Shown here one piece after another: positions 13,791-27,100 of a DNA stretch of 64,000 nt. Origin of the DNA: Aristolochia californica (Eukaryota; Streptophyta; Magnoliopsida; Piperales; Aristolochiaceae); NCBI GenBank assembly GCA_029961685.1, contig JARWKL010000010.1:17195931-17259930 (forward strand), read 5' to 3'. Each line of letters opens with the position of its first letter. Position 1 is the stretch's first letter. The notes beneath the pieces are model-generated. The model did no database searches. It saw nothing but the letters and a program-made list of their open reading frames with translations, and was not told where the DNA came from. The position numbers and the translations under genes were made by a program.

Positions 13791-16700
13791 CTATTAGGGT
13801 TTGTACTAGTGGAATTTCCCAAACATGGATAACAAAACTTTAGATTTACTTTTTAGTGCTTGAAATAATTTTCTTCACTTACATTTATTAAAGTTTTCAA
13901 ATTCTTTTGCATACATAAACTTTCAAATTTTTATTTTATTCGTGATCTTATATCTTTTTTGTATACGAGAAAAATGGGCGAGTAAAAACTCAAGTTTGGA
14001 TCTGAAAAAAAATTTGAACATCCAAAATGGAAATGCACAAATGCTGAGAGAGATAATTCCAAAAAGTATCTCTGATTTTTAAGGATAGGGAAAAAGTTGG
14101 TTGTTTGGCTGCAGTAAATATCCAACCACACGTTAACTTGAGGATTTAATTTTTTCTACTCCTTGAAATTTTTAAGTCATTAGGCCACTTTCATCCTCAA
14201 CATGTTTCTGGCATGCATTTCCACCACACTTAAAACATGTTAGGATCAGTTAGAAGTCTCTTTCCTATCAAATCTATTAGGGGTTGTACTATTGGAATCC
14301 CAAACGTGGATAACAAAACTTTGGAGTTCATTTTTAGTGCGCGAAATAATTTTCTTCACTTACATTTATTATAGTTTTCAAATTCTTTTGCATACATAAA
14401 CTCTAAAATTTTCATTTTGTTGTGATCTTATATCTTTTTTGTTTACGAGAAAAAAGGGAGAGTGAAAACTCATGTTTTGATCTAAAAAATAATTTGAACA
14501 TCCAAAATGGAAATGAACTAATGATGAGAGAGATAATTCCAAAAACTATCTGTGATTTTTAAGGATAGGCAAAAAGTAGGTTGTTTGGCTCCGGTAAATA
14601 TCCAACCGCACATTAACTTGAAAGTTTAATTTTTTCTACTCCATGAAATTTTTGGGTCATTCGGCCTCTTGCATCCTCAACATGTTTCTGGCATCCATAT
14701 CCACCACACTTAAAACATGTTTGGATTAGTTAGAAGTCTCTTTCCTATGAAATCTATTAGGCTTTGTACTAGTGGAATTTCCACAACATGGATAACAAAA
14801 CTTTGGAGTTCATTTTTCGTGTGTGAAATAATTTTCTTCACTTAAATTTATTAAATTTTTTAAATTCTTTTGCATACTTAAACTCTAAAATTTTCATTTC
14901 GTTGTGATCTTATATCTTTTTTGTTAACGAGAAAAATGGGAGAGTGAAAACTCAAGTTCTAATTTGAAAAAATAATTTAAACATCCAAAATGGAAATGAA
15001 CAAATGCAGAGAGAGATAATTCCAAAAAGTATCTGTGATTTTTAAGGATAGGAAAAAAGTGGGGTGTTTGGCTCCGGTAAATATCCAACAGCACGTTAAC
15101 TTGAGAATTTAATTTTTTCTACTCCTTGAAATTTTTGGGTCATTAGGCCACTTGCATCCTCAACATGTTTCTGGCATGCATATCCACCAAACTTAAAACA
15201 TGTTAGGATCAGAGAGAAGTCTCTTTCCTATTAAAACTATTAGGGTTTGTACTAGTGAAATTTCCCAAACATGGATAACAAAACTTTGGAGTATATTTTA
15301 TTGCGTTAAATAATTTTCTTCACTTACATTTATTATAGTTTTCAAATTCTTTTGCATCCGTAAAGTCTAAAATTTTCATTTTGTTGTGATCTTTTATCTT
15401 TTTTGTTTACAAGAAAAATGGGAGAGTGAAAACTCAAGTTTGGATCTAAAAAAATAATTTGAACATCCAAAATGGAAATGCACAAATGCTGAGAGAGATA
15501 ATTCCAAAAAGTATGTGTGATTTTCAATGATAGGCAAAAAGTGGTATGTTTGGCTCCGGTAAATATCCAACCACAGGTTAACTTGAAAATTTAATTTTTT
15601 GTACTCCTTGAAATTTTAGGATCATTAGTCCACTTGCATCCCCAACATATTAGGATCAGTTAGAAGACTCTTTCCTATCAAATCTATTAGGGGTTGAACT
15701 AGTTGAATTTCCCAAACATGGATAACAAAACTTCGGAGTTCATTTTTAGTGCGTGAAATAATTTTCACCACTTACATTTATTAAATTTTCAAATTCTTTT
15801 GCATACATAAACTCTAAAATTTTCATTTTGTTGGGATCTAATATCTTTTTTGTTTACGAGAAAAAAGGGAGAGTTAAAACTCAAGATTGGATCTCACAAA
15901 ATAATTTGAACATGCAAAATGGAAATGTACAAATGCTGAGAGAGATAATTCCAAAAAGAATCGGTGATTTTTAAGGATAGGCGAAAAGTGGGTTGTTTGG
16001 CTCCGGTAAATATCCAGCCACACGTTAACTTGAGAATTTAATTTTTTCTACACCTTGAAATTTGCTGGCCATTAGGCCACTTGCATCTTCAACATGTTTC
16101 TGGCATGCATATTCACCACACTTAAAACATGTTAGGATCAGTGAGAAGTCTCTTTCCTATCAAATCTATTAGGGGTTGTACTAGTGGAATTTCCCAAACG
16201 TGGATAACAAAACTTTGGAGTTCATTTTTAGTGCGTGAAATAATTTTCTTCACTTACATTTATTATATTTTTCAAATTCTTTGGCATACATAAACTCTAA
16301 AATTTTCTTTTTGTGGTGATCTTATATCTTTTTTGTTTACGAGAAAAATGGGAGAGTGAAAACACAACTTTGGATCAGAAAAAATAATTTGAACATCCAA
16401 AATAGAAATGTACAAATGCTGAGAGAATTAATTCCAAAAATTATCTGTGATTTTTAAGGATAAGCAAAAAATGGGTTGTTTGGGACCGGTAAATATCCAA
16501 ACGCACGTTCACTTGTGAATATAATTTTTTCTACTCCTAGAAATTTTTGGATCATTAGGCCAATTGCTTCCTCAACATGTTTCTGGCATAGATATCCACA
16601 ACATTTAAAACATGTTAGGATCAGTTAGAAGTCTCTTTCCTATCAAATCTATTAAGGGTTGTACTAGTGGAATTTCCCAACCTTGGATAACAAAACTTCG

Positions 16701-19424
16701 GAGTTCATTTTTAGTACGTGAAATAATTTTCTTCATTTACATTTGTTATAGTTTAAAAATTCTTTTGCATACATTAACTCTAAAATTTTCATTTTGTTGT
16801 GATATTTTATCTTTTTTCTTTTACGAGAAAAGTGGGAGAGTGAAAAATAAAGTTTGGATCAGAAAAAAAATTTGAACATCCAAAATGGAAATGTACAAAA
16901 TGCTAAGAGAGATAATTCCAAAAAGTATCTGTGACTTTTAAGGATAGGGAAAAAGTGGGTTGTTTGGCTACGGTAAATATCCAACCACACTTTAACTTGA
17001 GAATTTAATTTTTTCTATTCCTTGAAATTTTTGGATCATTAGGCCACTTGCATCCTAAACATGTTTCTGGCATGCATATCCACTGCATTTAAAACATGTT
17101 AGGATCAGTTAGAATTATCTTTCCTATCAAATTTATTAGAGGTTGTACTAGTGGAATTTCCCAAACGTGGATAACAAAACTATGGAGTTCATTTTTAGAG
17201 CGTAAAATAATTTTCTTCATTTACATTTATTATAGTTTTCATATTCTTTTTCATACATAAACACTAATATTTTCATTTTGTTGTGATCTTATATCTTTTT
17301 TCTTTTACGAGAAAAATGGGAGAGTGAAAACTCAAGCTTGGATATGAAAAAATATTTGAACATCAAAAATGGAAATGCACAAATGCAGAGAGAGATAATT
17401 CCAAAAAGTATTTGTGATTTTTAAAGAATGGAAAAAAGTGGATGTTTGGCTCCTGTAAATATCCAGCCACACTTAAATTGAGAATTTAATTGTTTCTACT
17501 CCATGAAATTTTTGGATCATTAGGCCAATTGCATCCTCAACACGTTTTCTGTATGCATATCCACCACATTTAAAACATGTTAGGATCAGTTAGAAGTCTC
17601 TTTCCTTTCAAATTTATTAGGGGTTGTACTAGTGGAATTTCTCAAACGTGGATAACCAAACTATAGAGTTCATTTATAGTGCATGAAATAATTTTCTTCA
17701 TTTACATTTATTATAGTTTTCATATTCTTTTGCATACATAAACTTTAAAATTTACATTTTGTTGTGATCTTATATCTATTTTCTTTTACGAGAAAAATGG
17801 GAGAGTGAAAACTTGGATCTGAAAAGAAATTTGAACATCCAAAATGGAAATGCACAAATGCTGAGAGAGATAATTCCTAAAAGTATATGTGATTTTTAAG
17901 GATAGGCAAAAGGTGGGTTGTTTGGCTCAGATAAATATCACGTTAACTTGAGAATTTAATTCTCTCTACTCTAGGAAATTTTTGGATCATTAGACCACAT
18001 TCATCCTCAACACGTTTCTGGCATGCATATCCACCACATTTAAAACATGTTAGGTTTAGTTAAAAATCTCTTTCCTATCAAATCTATTATGGGTTGTACA
18101 AGTGGAATTTCCCAAACGTGGATAACAAAACTTTGGTTTTCATTTGTAGTGCGTGAAATAATTTTGTTCACTTACATTTATTATAGTTTTTAAATTCTTT
18201 TGCATACATAAACTCTAAAAATTTTATTTTGTCGTGATCTTTTATCTTTTTTGTTTACAAGAAAAATGGGAGAGTGAAAACTCAAGTTTGGATTTGAAAA
18301 AATAATTTGAACATCCAAAATGGAAATGCACAAATGCTGAGAGAGATAATTCCAAAAACTATCTGTAATTTTTAAGGATTGGAAAGAAGTGGATTGTTTG
18401 GCTCCGATAAATATCAAACCACACATTAACTTGAGAATTTAATTTTTTCTGCTCGAAATTTTTGGATCATTAGGCCGCTTGCATCCTCAACATGTTTCTG
18501 GCATGCATATCCACCACATTTAAAACATGTTTGGGTCAGTTAGAAGTCTCTTTCCTATCAAATCTTTTAGGGGTTGAACTAGAGGAATTTGTCAAACTTG
18601 GATAACAAAACTTTGCAGTTCATTTTTAGTGCGTGAAATAATTTTCTTCGTTTACATACTTTATAGTTTTCAAATTCTTTTGCATACATAAACTCAAAAA
18701 TTTTCATTTTGTTGTGATCTTATATCTATTTTCTTTTACGAGAACAATGGGCTAGTGAAAACTCAAGTTTGAATCTGAAAAAATATTTGAACATCCAAAA
18801 TGGAAATGCACAAATGCTGAGAGAGATAATTCCGAAAAGTATCTGCGATTTTTAAGGATAGGCAAAAAGTGGGTTGTTTGGCTCCGGTAAATATGCAACA
18901 ACACTTGAACTTGAGATTTTAATTTTTTCTACTCCTTGAAATTTTTGGATCAGTAGGCCACTTGCATCCTCAACATGTTTTTGGCAAGCATATCCACCAT
19001 ATTTAAAACATGTTAGGAACAGTTAGAAGTCTCTTTCCTATCAAATCTATTAGGGGTTGTACTAGTGAAATTTCCCAAACATGGATAACAAAACTTTGGA
19101 GTACATTTTTAGCCCATGAAAAAATTTTCTTCATTTACATTTATTATAGATTTCATATTCTTTTGCATATATAAACTCTAAATTTTCATTTTGTTTTGAT
19201 CCTATAACGTTTTTGTTTACGAGAAAAATGGGAGCGTGAAAACTCAAGTTTGGATCTGAAAAAAAAATTGCAACATCCAAAATTGAAATGCACAAATGCT
19301 GAGAGAGATAATTCCAAAAAATATCTGTGATTTTTATGGATAGGAAAAAATTGGGTTGTTTGGCTCCGGTAAATATCCAATCACACGTTAACTTGAGAAT
19401 TTCATTTTTTCTACTCCAAGAAAT

Positions 19425-19436
19425 TTTTGGATATCC
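19425..19436 (+). repeat. ~43 bp deletion removing a monomer anchor
   Basis: 'aaatttttggat' runs directly into 'atccaccacat'. The usual 'cattaggccacttgcatcc' and the following 'catgtttctggcatgc' are absent. Spacing from 18961 to 19882 is 921 bp rather than ~964. Confidence 0.8.
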
Positions 19437-20260
19437 ACCACATATAAAACATGTTAGGATCAGTTAGAAGTCTCTTTCCTATCAGATCTATTAGGGGTTG
19501 TACTAGTGGAATTTCCCAAACGTGGATAACAAAACTTTGGAGTTCATTTTTAGTGCATGAAATAATTTTCTTCACTAACATTTATTCTAGTTTTCAAATT
19601 CTTTTGCATACTTAAACTCTAAAATCTTCATTTTGTTGTGATCTTATATCTTTTTTGTTTATGAAAAAAATGGATGAGTGAACACACAAGTTTGGATCTG
19701 AAAAAAAAATTTGAACATCCAAAATGGTAATGCACAAATGTTGAGAAAGATAATTCCAAAAAGTATATGTGATTTTTAAGGATGGGCAAAAAGAGGGTTG
19801 TTTGGCTCCGGTAAATATCCAACCACACGTTAACTTGAGAATTTAATTTTTTCTACTCGAAAATTTTGGATCATTAGGCGACTTGCATCCTCAACATGTT
19901 TCTGGCATGCATATCCACCACATTTAAAGCATGTTTTGAATAGTTAGATGTATCTTACCAATCAAATCTATTAGGGGTTGAACTAGTGGAATTTCTCAAA
20001 CTTGGATAACAAAACTTTGGAGTTCATTTTTAGTTCGTGAAATAATTTTCTTCATTTACATTTATTATAGTTTTCAAATTCTTTTGCATACATAAACTCT
20101 AAAATTTTCATCTAGTTGTGATCTTATATCTTTTTTCTTTTACGAGAACAATGGGAGAGTGAAAACTCAAGTTTGGATCTGAAAAAATATTTGAACATCG
20201 AAAATGGAAATGCAGAAATACTGAGAGAGATAATTCCAGAAAGTATCTATGATTTTTAAG

Positions 20261-20295
20261 CATAGGATGGTAAATATCCAACCACACTAGAATTT
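20261..20295 (+). repeat. Two small deletions in one monomer
   Basis: 'cataggatggtaaatatcc' lacks the usual 'caaaaagtgggttgtttggc' between 'atagg' and 'ggtaaat'. Shortly after, 'cacactagaattt' lacks 'gttaactt'. The monomer spacing is 453 bp. Confidence 0.75.
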
Positions 20296-23200
20296 AATTT
20301 TTCAACTCTTTGAAATTTTTGTATGATTAGGCCACTTGGATCCTCAACATGTTTCTGGCAAGCATATCCACCACATTTATAACATGTTAGGATCAGTTAG
20401 AAGTCTCTTTCCTATTAAATCTATTAGGGGTTGCACTAGTGGAATTTCCCAAACGTGGATAAAAAAACTTTGGAGTTCATTTTTAGTGCGTGAAATAATT
20501 TTCTTCATTTACATTAATAATAGTTTTCACATTCGTTTGCATACATAAACTCTAAAATTTTCTTTTTATTGTGATCTTATATCATTTTTATTTTACGAGA
20601 AAAATTGGGAGAGTGAAAACTCAATTTTGGAACTGAAAAAAATTTGAATATCCAAAATGGAAATGCACAAATGCTGAGAGAGATCATTCCAAAAAGTATC
20701 TGGGATTTTTAAGGATAGGAAAAAAGTGGGTTGTTTGCTTCCAGTAAATATCCAACCACACATTAACTTGAGAATTTAATTCTTTCTACTCCATGAAATT
20801 TTTGGATCACTAGGACACTTGCATCCTCAACACATATCTAGCATGCATATCCACCACATTTAAAACATGTTAGGATGAGTTAGAAGTCTCTTTCCTAATA
20901 GATCTATTAGGGGTTGTACTAGTGGAATTTCCCAAACTTGGATAACAAAACTTTGGAGTTCATTTTTAGTGAGTGAAATAATTTTCTTTACTTACATTTA
21001 TTTTAGATTTCAAATTCTTTTGCACACATAAACTCCAAAATTTTCATTTTATTGTGATCTTATTTCTTGTTTGTTTATGAGAAAAATGGGAGAGTGAAAG
21101 CTCAAGTTTGGATCGGGAAAAAAAAATTGAACATCCAAAATGGAAATGCACAAATGCTAAGAGAGATAATTCCAAAAACTATCTATAATTTTTAAGGATA
21201 GGCAAAAAGCGGGTTGTTTGGCTCCGGTAAATATCCAACCACACGTTAACTTGGGAATTTAATTTTTTCTACACCTTGAATGTTTTGGATCATTAGGCCA
21301 CTTGCATCCTAAGCATGTTTCAGGCTTGCATATCCACCACACTGGATCAGTTAGAAGTCTCTTTGCTATCAAATCTATTAGGTGTTCTACTTGTGGAATT
21401 TCCAAAACATGGATAAAAAAACTTTGGAGTTCATTTTTAGTGCATGCAATAATTTTCTTCACTAACATTTATTATAGTTTTGAAATTCTTTTGCGTACAT
21501 AAAGTCTTAAATTTCATTTTGTTGTGATCTTATATGTTTTTTGTATACGAGAAAAATGGCAGAGTGAAAACTCAAGTTTCGATCTGAAAAAATAATTTGA
21601 GCATCCAAAATGGAAATGCACAAATGCTGAGAGAGATAATTCCAAAAAGTAGCTGTGATTTTTATTGATAGGCAAAAAGTGTGTTGTTTGGCTTCAATAA
21701 ATATCCAACCACACGTTAACTTGATAATTTAATTTTTTCTACTCCTTGAAATTTTTGGATCATTAGGCCACTTGCATCCTCAACATGTTTCTGGCATGCT
21801 TATCCACCACATTTAAAACATGTTAGGATCAGTTAGAAGTCTCTTTCTAATCAAATATATTACGGGATGTACTAGTGGAATTTCCCAAACATGAATAACA
21901 AAACTTTGGAGTTAATTTTTAGGGCATCAAATAATTTTCTTCACTTAAATTTATTATAGTTTTCAAATTCTTTTGCATACATAAATCTAAAATTTTCATT
22001 TCGTTGTGATCTTAAATCTTTTTTGTTTACGAGAAAAATGGGAGAGTGAAAAGTCAAGTTTGGATCTGAAAAAATAATTTGAACATCAGAAATGGAAATG
22101 CACAAATGCTGAGAGAGATAAATCCAAAAAGTATCTCTGATTTTTAAGGATAGGCCAAAAGTGGGTTTTTTAGATCTGGTAAATATCCAACCACTTGTTA
22201 ACTTGAGAATTTAATTTTTTCTACTCCTTGAAATTTTTGGATCATTAGGGCACTTGCATCCTACACATGTTTCTGGCTTGCATATCCGCAAGACTTAAAA
22301 CATGTTTGGATCAGTTAGAAATCTCTTTCCTATCAAATCTATTAGGGGTTGTACTTGTGGAATTTCCAAAAAGTGGATAACATAACTTTGGAGTTCATTT
22401 TTAGTGTGTGAAATAATTTTCTTCACTTACATTTATTATAATTTTCAAATTCTTTTGCATACATAAACTCTTAAATTTTCATTTTATTGTGATCTTATAT
22501 CTTTTTTGTTTACGAGAAAAATGGGAGAGTGAAATCTCAAGTTTGGATATGAAATAAAAAAATTGAACATCCAAAATGGAAATGCACAAATGCTGAGAGG
22601 GATAATTCCTAAAAGTATCTGTGATTTTGAAGGATAGGCAAAAAGTGGGTTGTTTGGCTCCGTTAAATATCCAACCACACGTTAACTTGAGAATTTAATT
22701 TTTTTCTACTCCTCGAGGCCACTTGCATCCTCAACTAATTTCTGGCATGCATATCCACCACACTTAAAACATGTTAGGATCAGTTTGAAGCCTCTTTTTT
22801 ATCAAATCTATAAGGGGTTGTACTAGTGGAATTTCCCAAACTTGGATAACAAAACTTTGGAGTTCATTTTTAGTGCGTGAAATAGTTTTCTTCATTTGAA
22901 TTTATAATAGTTTTCGAATTCTTTTGCATACATAAACTCTAAAATTTTCATTTTGTTGTAATCTAATATATCTTTTTTATTTTACGAGAAAAATGGTAGA
23001 GTGAAAAATCAAGTTTGGATCTGAAAAAAAATTTGAACACCCAAAATGGAAATGCACAAATGCTGAGAGAGATAATTTCAAAAAAGTATCTGTGATTTTT
23101 AAGGATAGGCAAAAAGAAGGTTGTTTGGCTCCGGTAAATATCCAACCACACGTTCATTTGAGAATTTAATTTTTTCTACTCCTTCAAATTTTTGGATCGT

Positions 23201-24104
23201 TAGGCCACTTGCATCCTCAACATGTTTCTGGCATGCATGTCCACCACATTTAAAACATGTTAGGATCAGTGAGAAGTCTCTTTCCTATCAAATCTTTTAG
23301 GGGTTGTACTAGTGGAATTTCCCAAACGTGGATAACAAAACTTTGGAGTTCATTTTTAGTGCATGAAATAATTTTCTTCGCTCACATTTATTTTAGTTTT
23401 CAAATTCTTTTGCATACTTAAACTCTAAAATTTTCATCTTATTGTGATCTTATATCTTTTTTATTTACGAGAAAATTGGGAGAGTGAAAACACAAGTTTG
23501 GATTTGAAAAAATAATTTGAACATCCAAAATGGAAATGCACAAATGCTGAGAGAGATAATTCCAAAAAGTACCTGTGATTTTTAAGGATAGGTAAAAAGT
23601 GGGTGGTTTGGCTCCAGTAAATATCCAACCACACGTTAACTTGAGTATTTAATTTTTTCTACTCCTTGAAATTTTTGGATCATTAGGCCACTTGTATCCT
23701 CACCATGTTTCTAGCAAACATATCCACCACATTTAAAACATGTTAGAATCAGTTAGAAGTCTCTTTCCTATTATATCTATTAGGGGTTGTACTATTGGAA
23801 TTTCGCAAACATGGATAAGAAAACTTTGGAGTTCATTTTTTGCTGCGTGAAATAATTTTCTTCGCTTACATTTTTTATAGTTTTCAAATTCTTTTGCATA
23901 CATAAACACTAAAATTTTCATTTTGTTGTGATCTTATACCTTTTATTTTTATGAGAAAAATGAGAGAGTGTAAACTCAAGTTTGGATCTGAAAAAAATAA
24001 ATTTGAACATCCAAAATGGAAATGCACAAATGCTGAGAGAGATAATTCCAAAAAGTATCTGTGATTTTTAAGGATTGGCAAATAGTGGGTTCTTTGGCTC
24101 CGGT

Positions 24105-24120
24105 AAATATCCAACTACTC
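24105..24120 (+). repeat. ~29 bp deletion at the subfamily boundary
   Basis: 'aaatatccaac' joins 'tactcgaaattttt', so the usual 'cacacgttaacttgagaat' and the T-run are missing. The spacing 23691 to 24144 is 453 bp. Monomer character changes from mostly 'ctatcaaatc' to mostly 'ctataaaatc' right after this point. Confidence 0.75.
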
Positions 24121-27100
24121 GAAATTTTTGGATCATTAGGCCACTTGCATCCACAACATGTTTCTCACATGCATATCCACCACACTTAAAACATGTTAGG
24201 ATCAGTTAGAAGTCTCTTTCCTATAAAATCTTTTAGGGGTTGTACTAGTGGAATTTCCCAAGCATGAATCACAAAACATTGGTATTCCTTTTTAGTGCAT
24301 GAAATAATTTTCTTCTCTTATATTTATTATAGTTTTCAAATTCTTTTGCATACATAAACTCTAAAAGTTTCATTTTGTTGTGTTCTTATATCTTTTTTTT
24401 TTACGAGAAAAATGGGAGAGTGAAAACTCAAGTTTGGCTATGAAAAAATTAAAATTTGAACATCCAAAATGGAAATGCACAAATGCTGAGAGATAATGCC
24501 AAAAAGTATCTGTGATTTTTAAGGAAAGGAAAACAGTGGGTTGTTTGGGTCCGGTAAAAATGCAACCACACGTTAACTTGAGAATTTAATTTTTTCTACT
24601 CCTTAAAATATTTGGATCATTAGGCCACTTGCATCCTCAACATGTTTTTGGCATGCATATCCACCACATTTAAAACATGTTAGGATCAGTTAGAAGAGTC
24701 TTTCCTATAAAATCTATTAGGGGTTGTACTAGTGGAATTTCCCAAACATTGATAACAAAACTTTGGAGTTCATTTTGAGTGCGTGAAATAATTTTCTTCA
24801 CTTACGTTTATTATTGTTTTCAAATTCTTTTGCATACATAAACTCTAAAATTTTCATTTTGTTGTGATCTTATATCTTTTTTGTTTACGAGAAAAATGAG
24901 GGACTGAAAACTCCTGTTTGGATCTGAAAAAAATAAAATTTGAACATCAAAAATGGAAATGCACAAATGCTAAGAGAGATAATTCCAAAAAATATCTGTG
25001 ATTTTTAAGGATAGGAAAAAAGTGGGTTGTTCGGCTCCTCTAAATATCCATCCACACGTTGACTTCAGAATTTAATTTTTCTACTCCTTGAAAATTTAGG
25101 ATCATTAGGCCACTTGCATCCTCAACATCTTTTTGGTATGCATATCCACCACATTTAAAACATGTTAGGATCAGTTAGATATCTCTTTCTTATAAAATCT
25201 ATTAGGGGTTCTACTAGTGGAATTTCCCATACATGGATAACAAAACTTTGGAGTTCATTTTTTATGCATGAAATAATTTTCTTCACTTACATTTGTTATA
25301 GTTTTCAAATTTTTTTCTATACATAAACTCTAAAACTTTCATTTTGTTGTGATCTTATATCTTTTTTGTTTACGAGAAAAATGAGGGACTGAAAACTCCA
25401 GTTTGGATATGAAAAAAATAAAATTAGAACATCAAAAAAGGAAATGCACAAATGATGAGAGAGATAATTACAAAAAGTATCTTTGACTTTTAAGGATAGG
25501 CAAACAGTGGGCTGTTAGGCTCCGGTAAATATGCAACCACACGTTAACTTGAGAATTTAATTTTTTCAACTCGATATTTTTGGATCATTAGGCCACTTGC
25601 ATCCTCAACATGTTTCTGGCATGTATATCCACCACATTTAAAACATGTTGGGATCAGTTAGAACTCTCTTTCCTATAAAATCTATGAGGGGTTGTACTAG
25701 TGGAATTTCCCAAACATGGATTACAAAACTTTGGAGTTTATTTTTAGTGCGTGAAAAAATTTTCTTCACTTAAATTTATTATAGATTTAAAATTATTTTC
25801 CATACATGAACTCTAAAATTTTCATTTTGTTGTGATCTTATATCTTTTTTGTTTTCGAGAAAAATGGGAGAGTGAAAACTCAAGTTTGGATCTAAAAAAA
25901 ATAAAATTTGAACATCCAAAATGGAAATGCACAAATGCTGAAAGTGAGAATTCCAAAAAGTATCAGTGATTTTTAAGGATAGGCAAAAAGTGGGTTGCTT
26001 GGCTCCGGTAAATATCGTACCACACGTTAACTTGAGAATTTAATTTTTCTACTCCAAGAAAATTTGGGATCATTAGGCCACTTGCATCCTCAACATGTTT
26101 CTGGCATGCATATCCACCACACTTCAAACATGTTAGGATCAGTTAGAAGTCACTTTCCTATAAAATCTATTAGGGGTTGTACTAGTGGAATTTCCCAAAC
26201 ATAGATAACAAAACTTTGAAGTTCAGTTTTTGTGCGTAAAATAATTTTTTTCACTTACATTTATTATATTTTTCAATTTTTTTGCATACTTAAATTCTAA
26301 AAATTTCATTTTGTTAAGATCTTATATCTTGTTTGTTTACGAGAAAAATGGGAGAGTGAAAACTCAAGTTTGGATCAACAAAAAAAAATTGAACTTCCAA
26401 AACGGAAATGCACAAAAGCTGAGAGTGATAATTCCAAAAAGTATCTATGATTTTTAAGGATTGGCAAAAAGTGGGTTGTTTGCCTCCGGTAAATATCCAA
26501 CCACACGTTAATTTGAGAATTTAATTTTTTCTACTCGAAAAATTTGTATCATTTGGCCACTTGCATCCTCAACAAGTTTTTGCCATGCATATCCACCACA
26601 TTTAAAACATGTTAGGACCAGTTAGAAGTCTCTTTCCTATAAAATCTATTAGGGGTTTTACTCGTGGAATTACCCAAACATGGATAACAAAACTTTGCAG
26701 TTCATTTTTAGTGCGTGAATTAATTTTCTTCACTTACATTTATTATTATAGTTTCCAAATTCATTTGCATACATAAACTCTACAATTTTCATTTTGTGGT
26801 GATCTTATATCTTTTTTGTTTACGAGAAAAATGGGAGAGTGAAAACTCAAGTTTGGATATGAAAAAAAAAAATGAACATCCAAAAAGGAAATGCACAAAT
26901 GTTGAGAAAGATATTTCCAAAATATATCTGTGATTTTTATGGAAAGGCAAAAAGTGGGTTGTTAGGCTTCGATAATTATACAACCACACGTTAACTTTAG
27001 AATTTAATTTTTTCTTCTCCTTGAAATTTTTGGATCATCAGGCCACTTGCATCCTAAACATGTTTCTGGCATGCACATCCACCACATTTAAAAAAGTTAG

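Larger units (their letters stand above)
1..24112 (+). repeat. Left satellite subfamily block ('ctatcaaatc' type)
   Basis: Most monomers here read 'ctatcaaatctattagg', against 'ctataaaatc' to the right, and many have a six-A run then 'taatttgaac'. Exceptions occur (for example 'cctataaaatc' near 2870 and 11185). A local variant group at about 16.6-20.6 kb shares 'cttttacgag', 'aaaatatttgaac' and 'cttcatttacatt'. The block ends beside a ~29 bp deletion at 24113. Confidence 0.7.
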
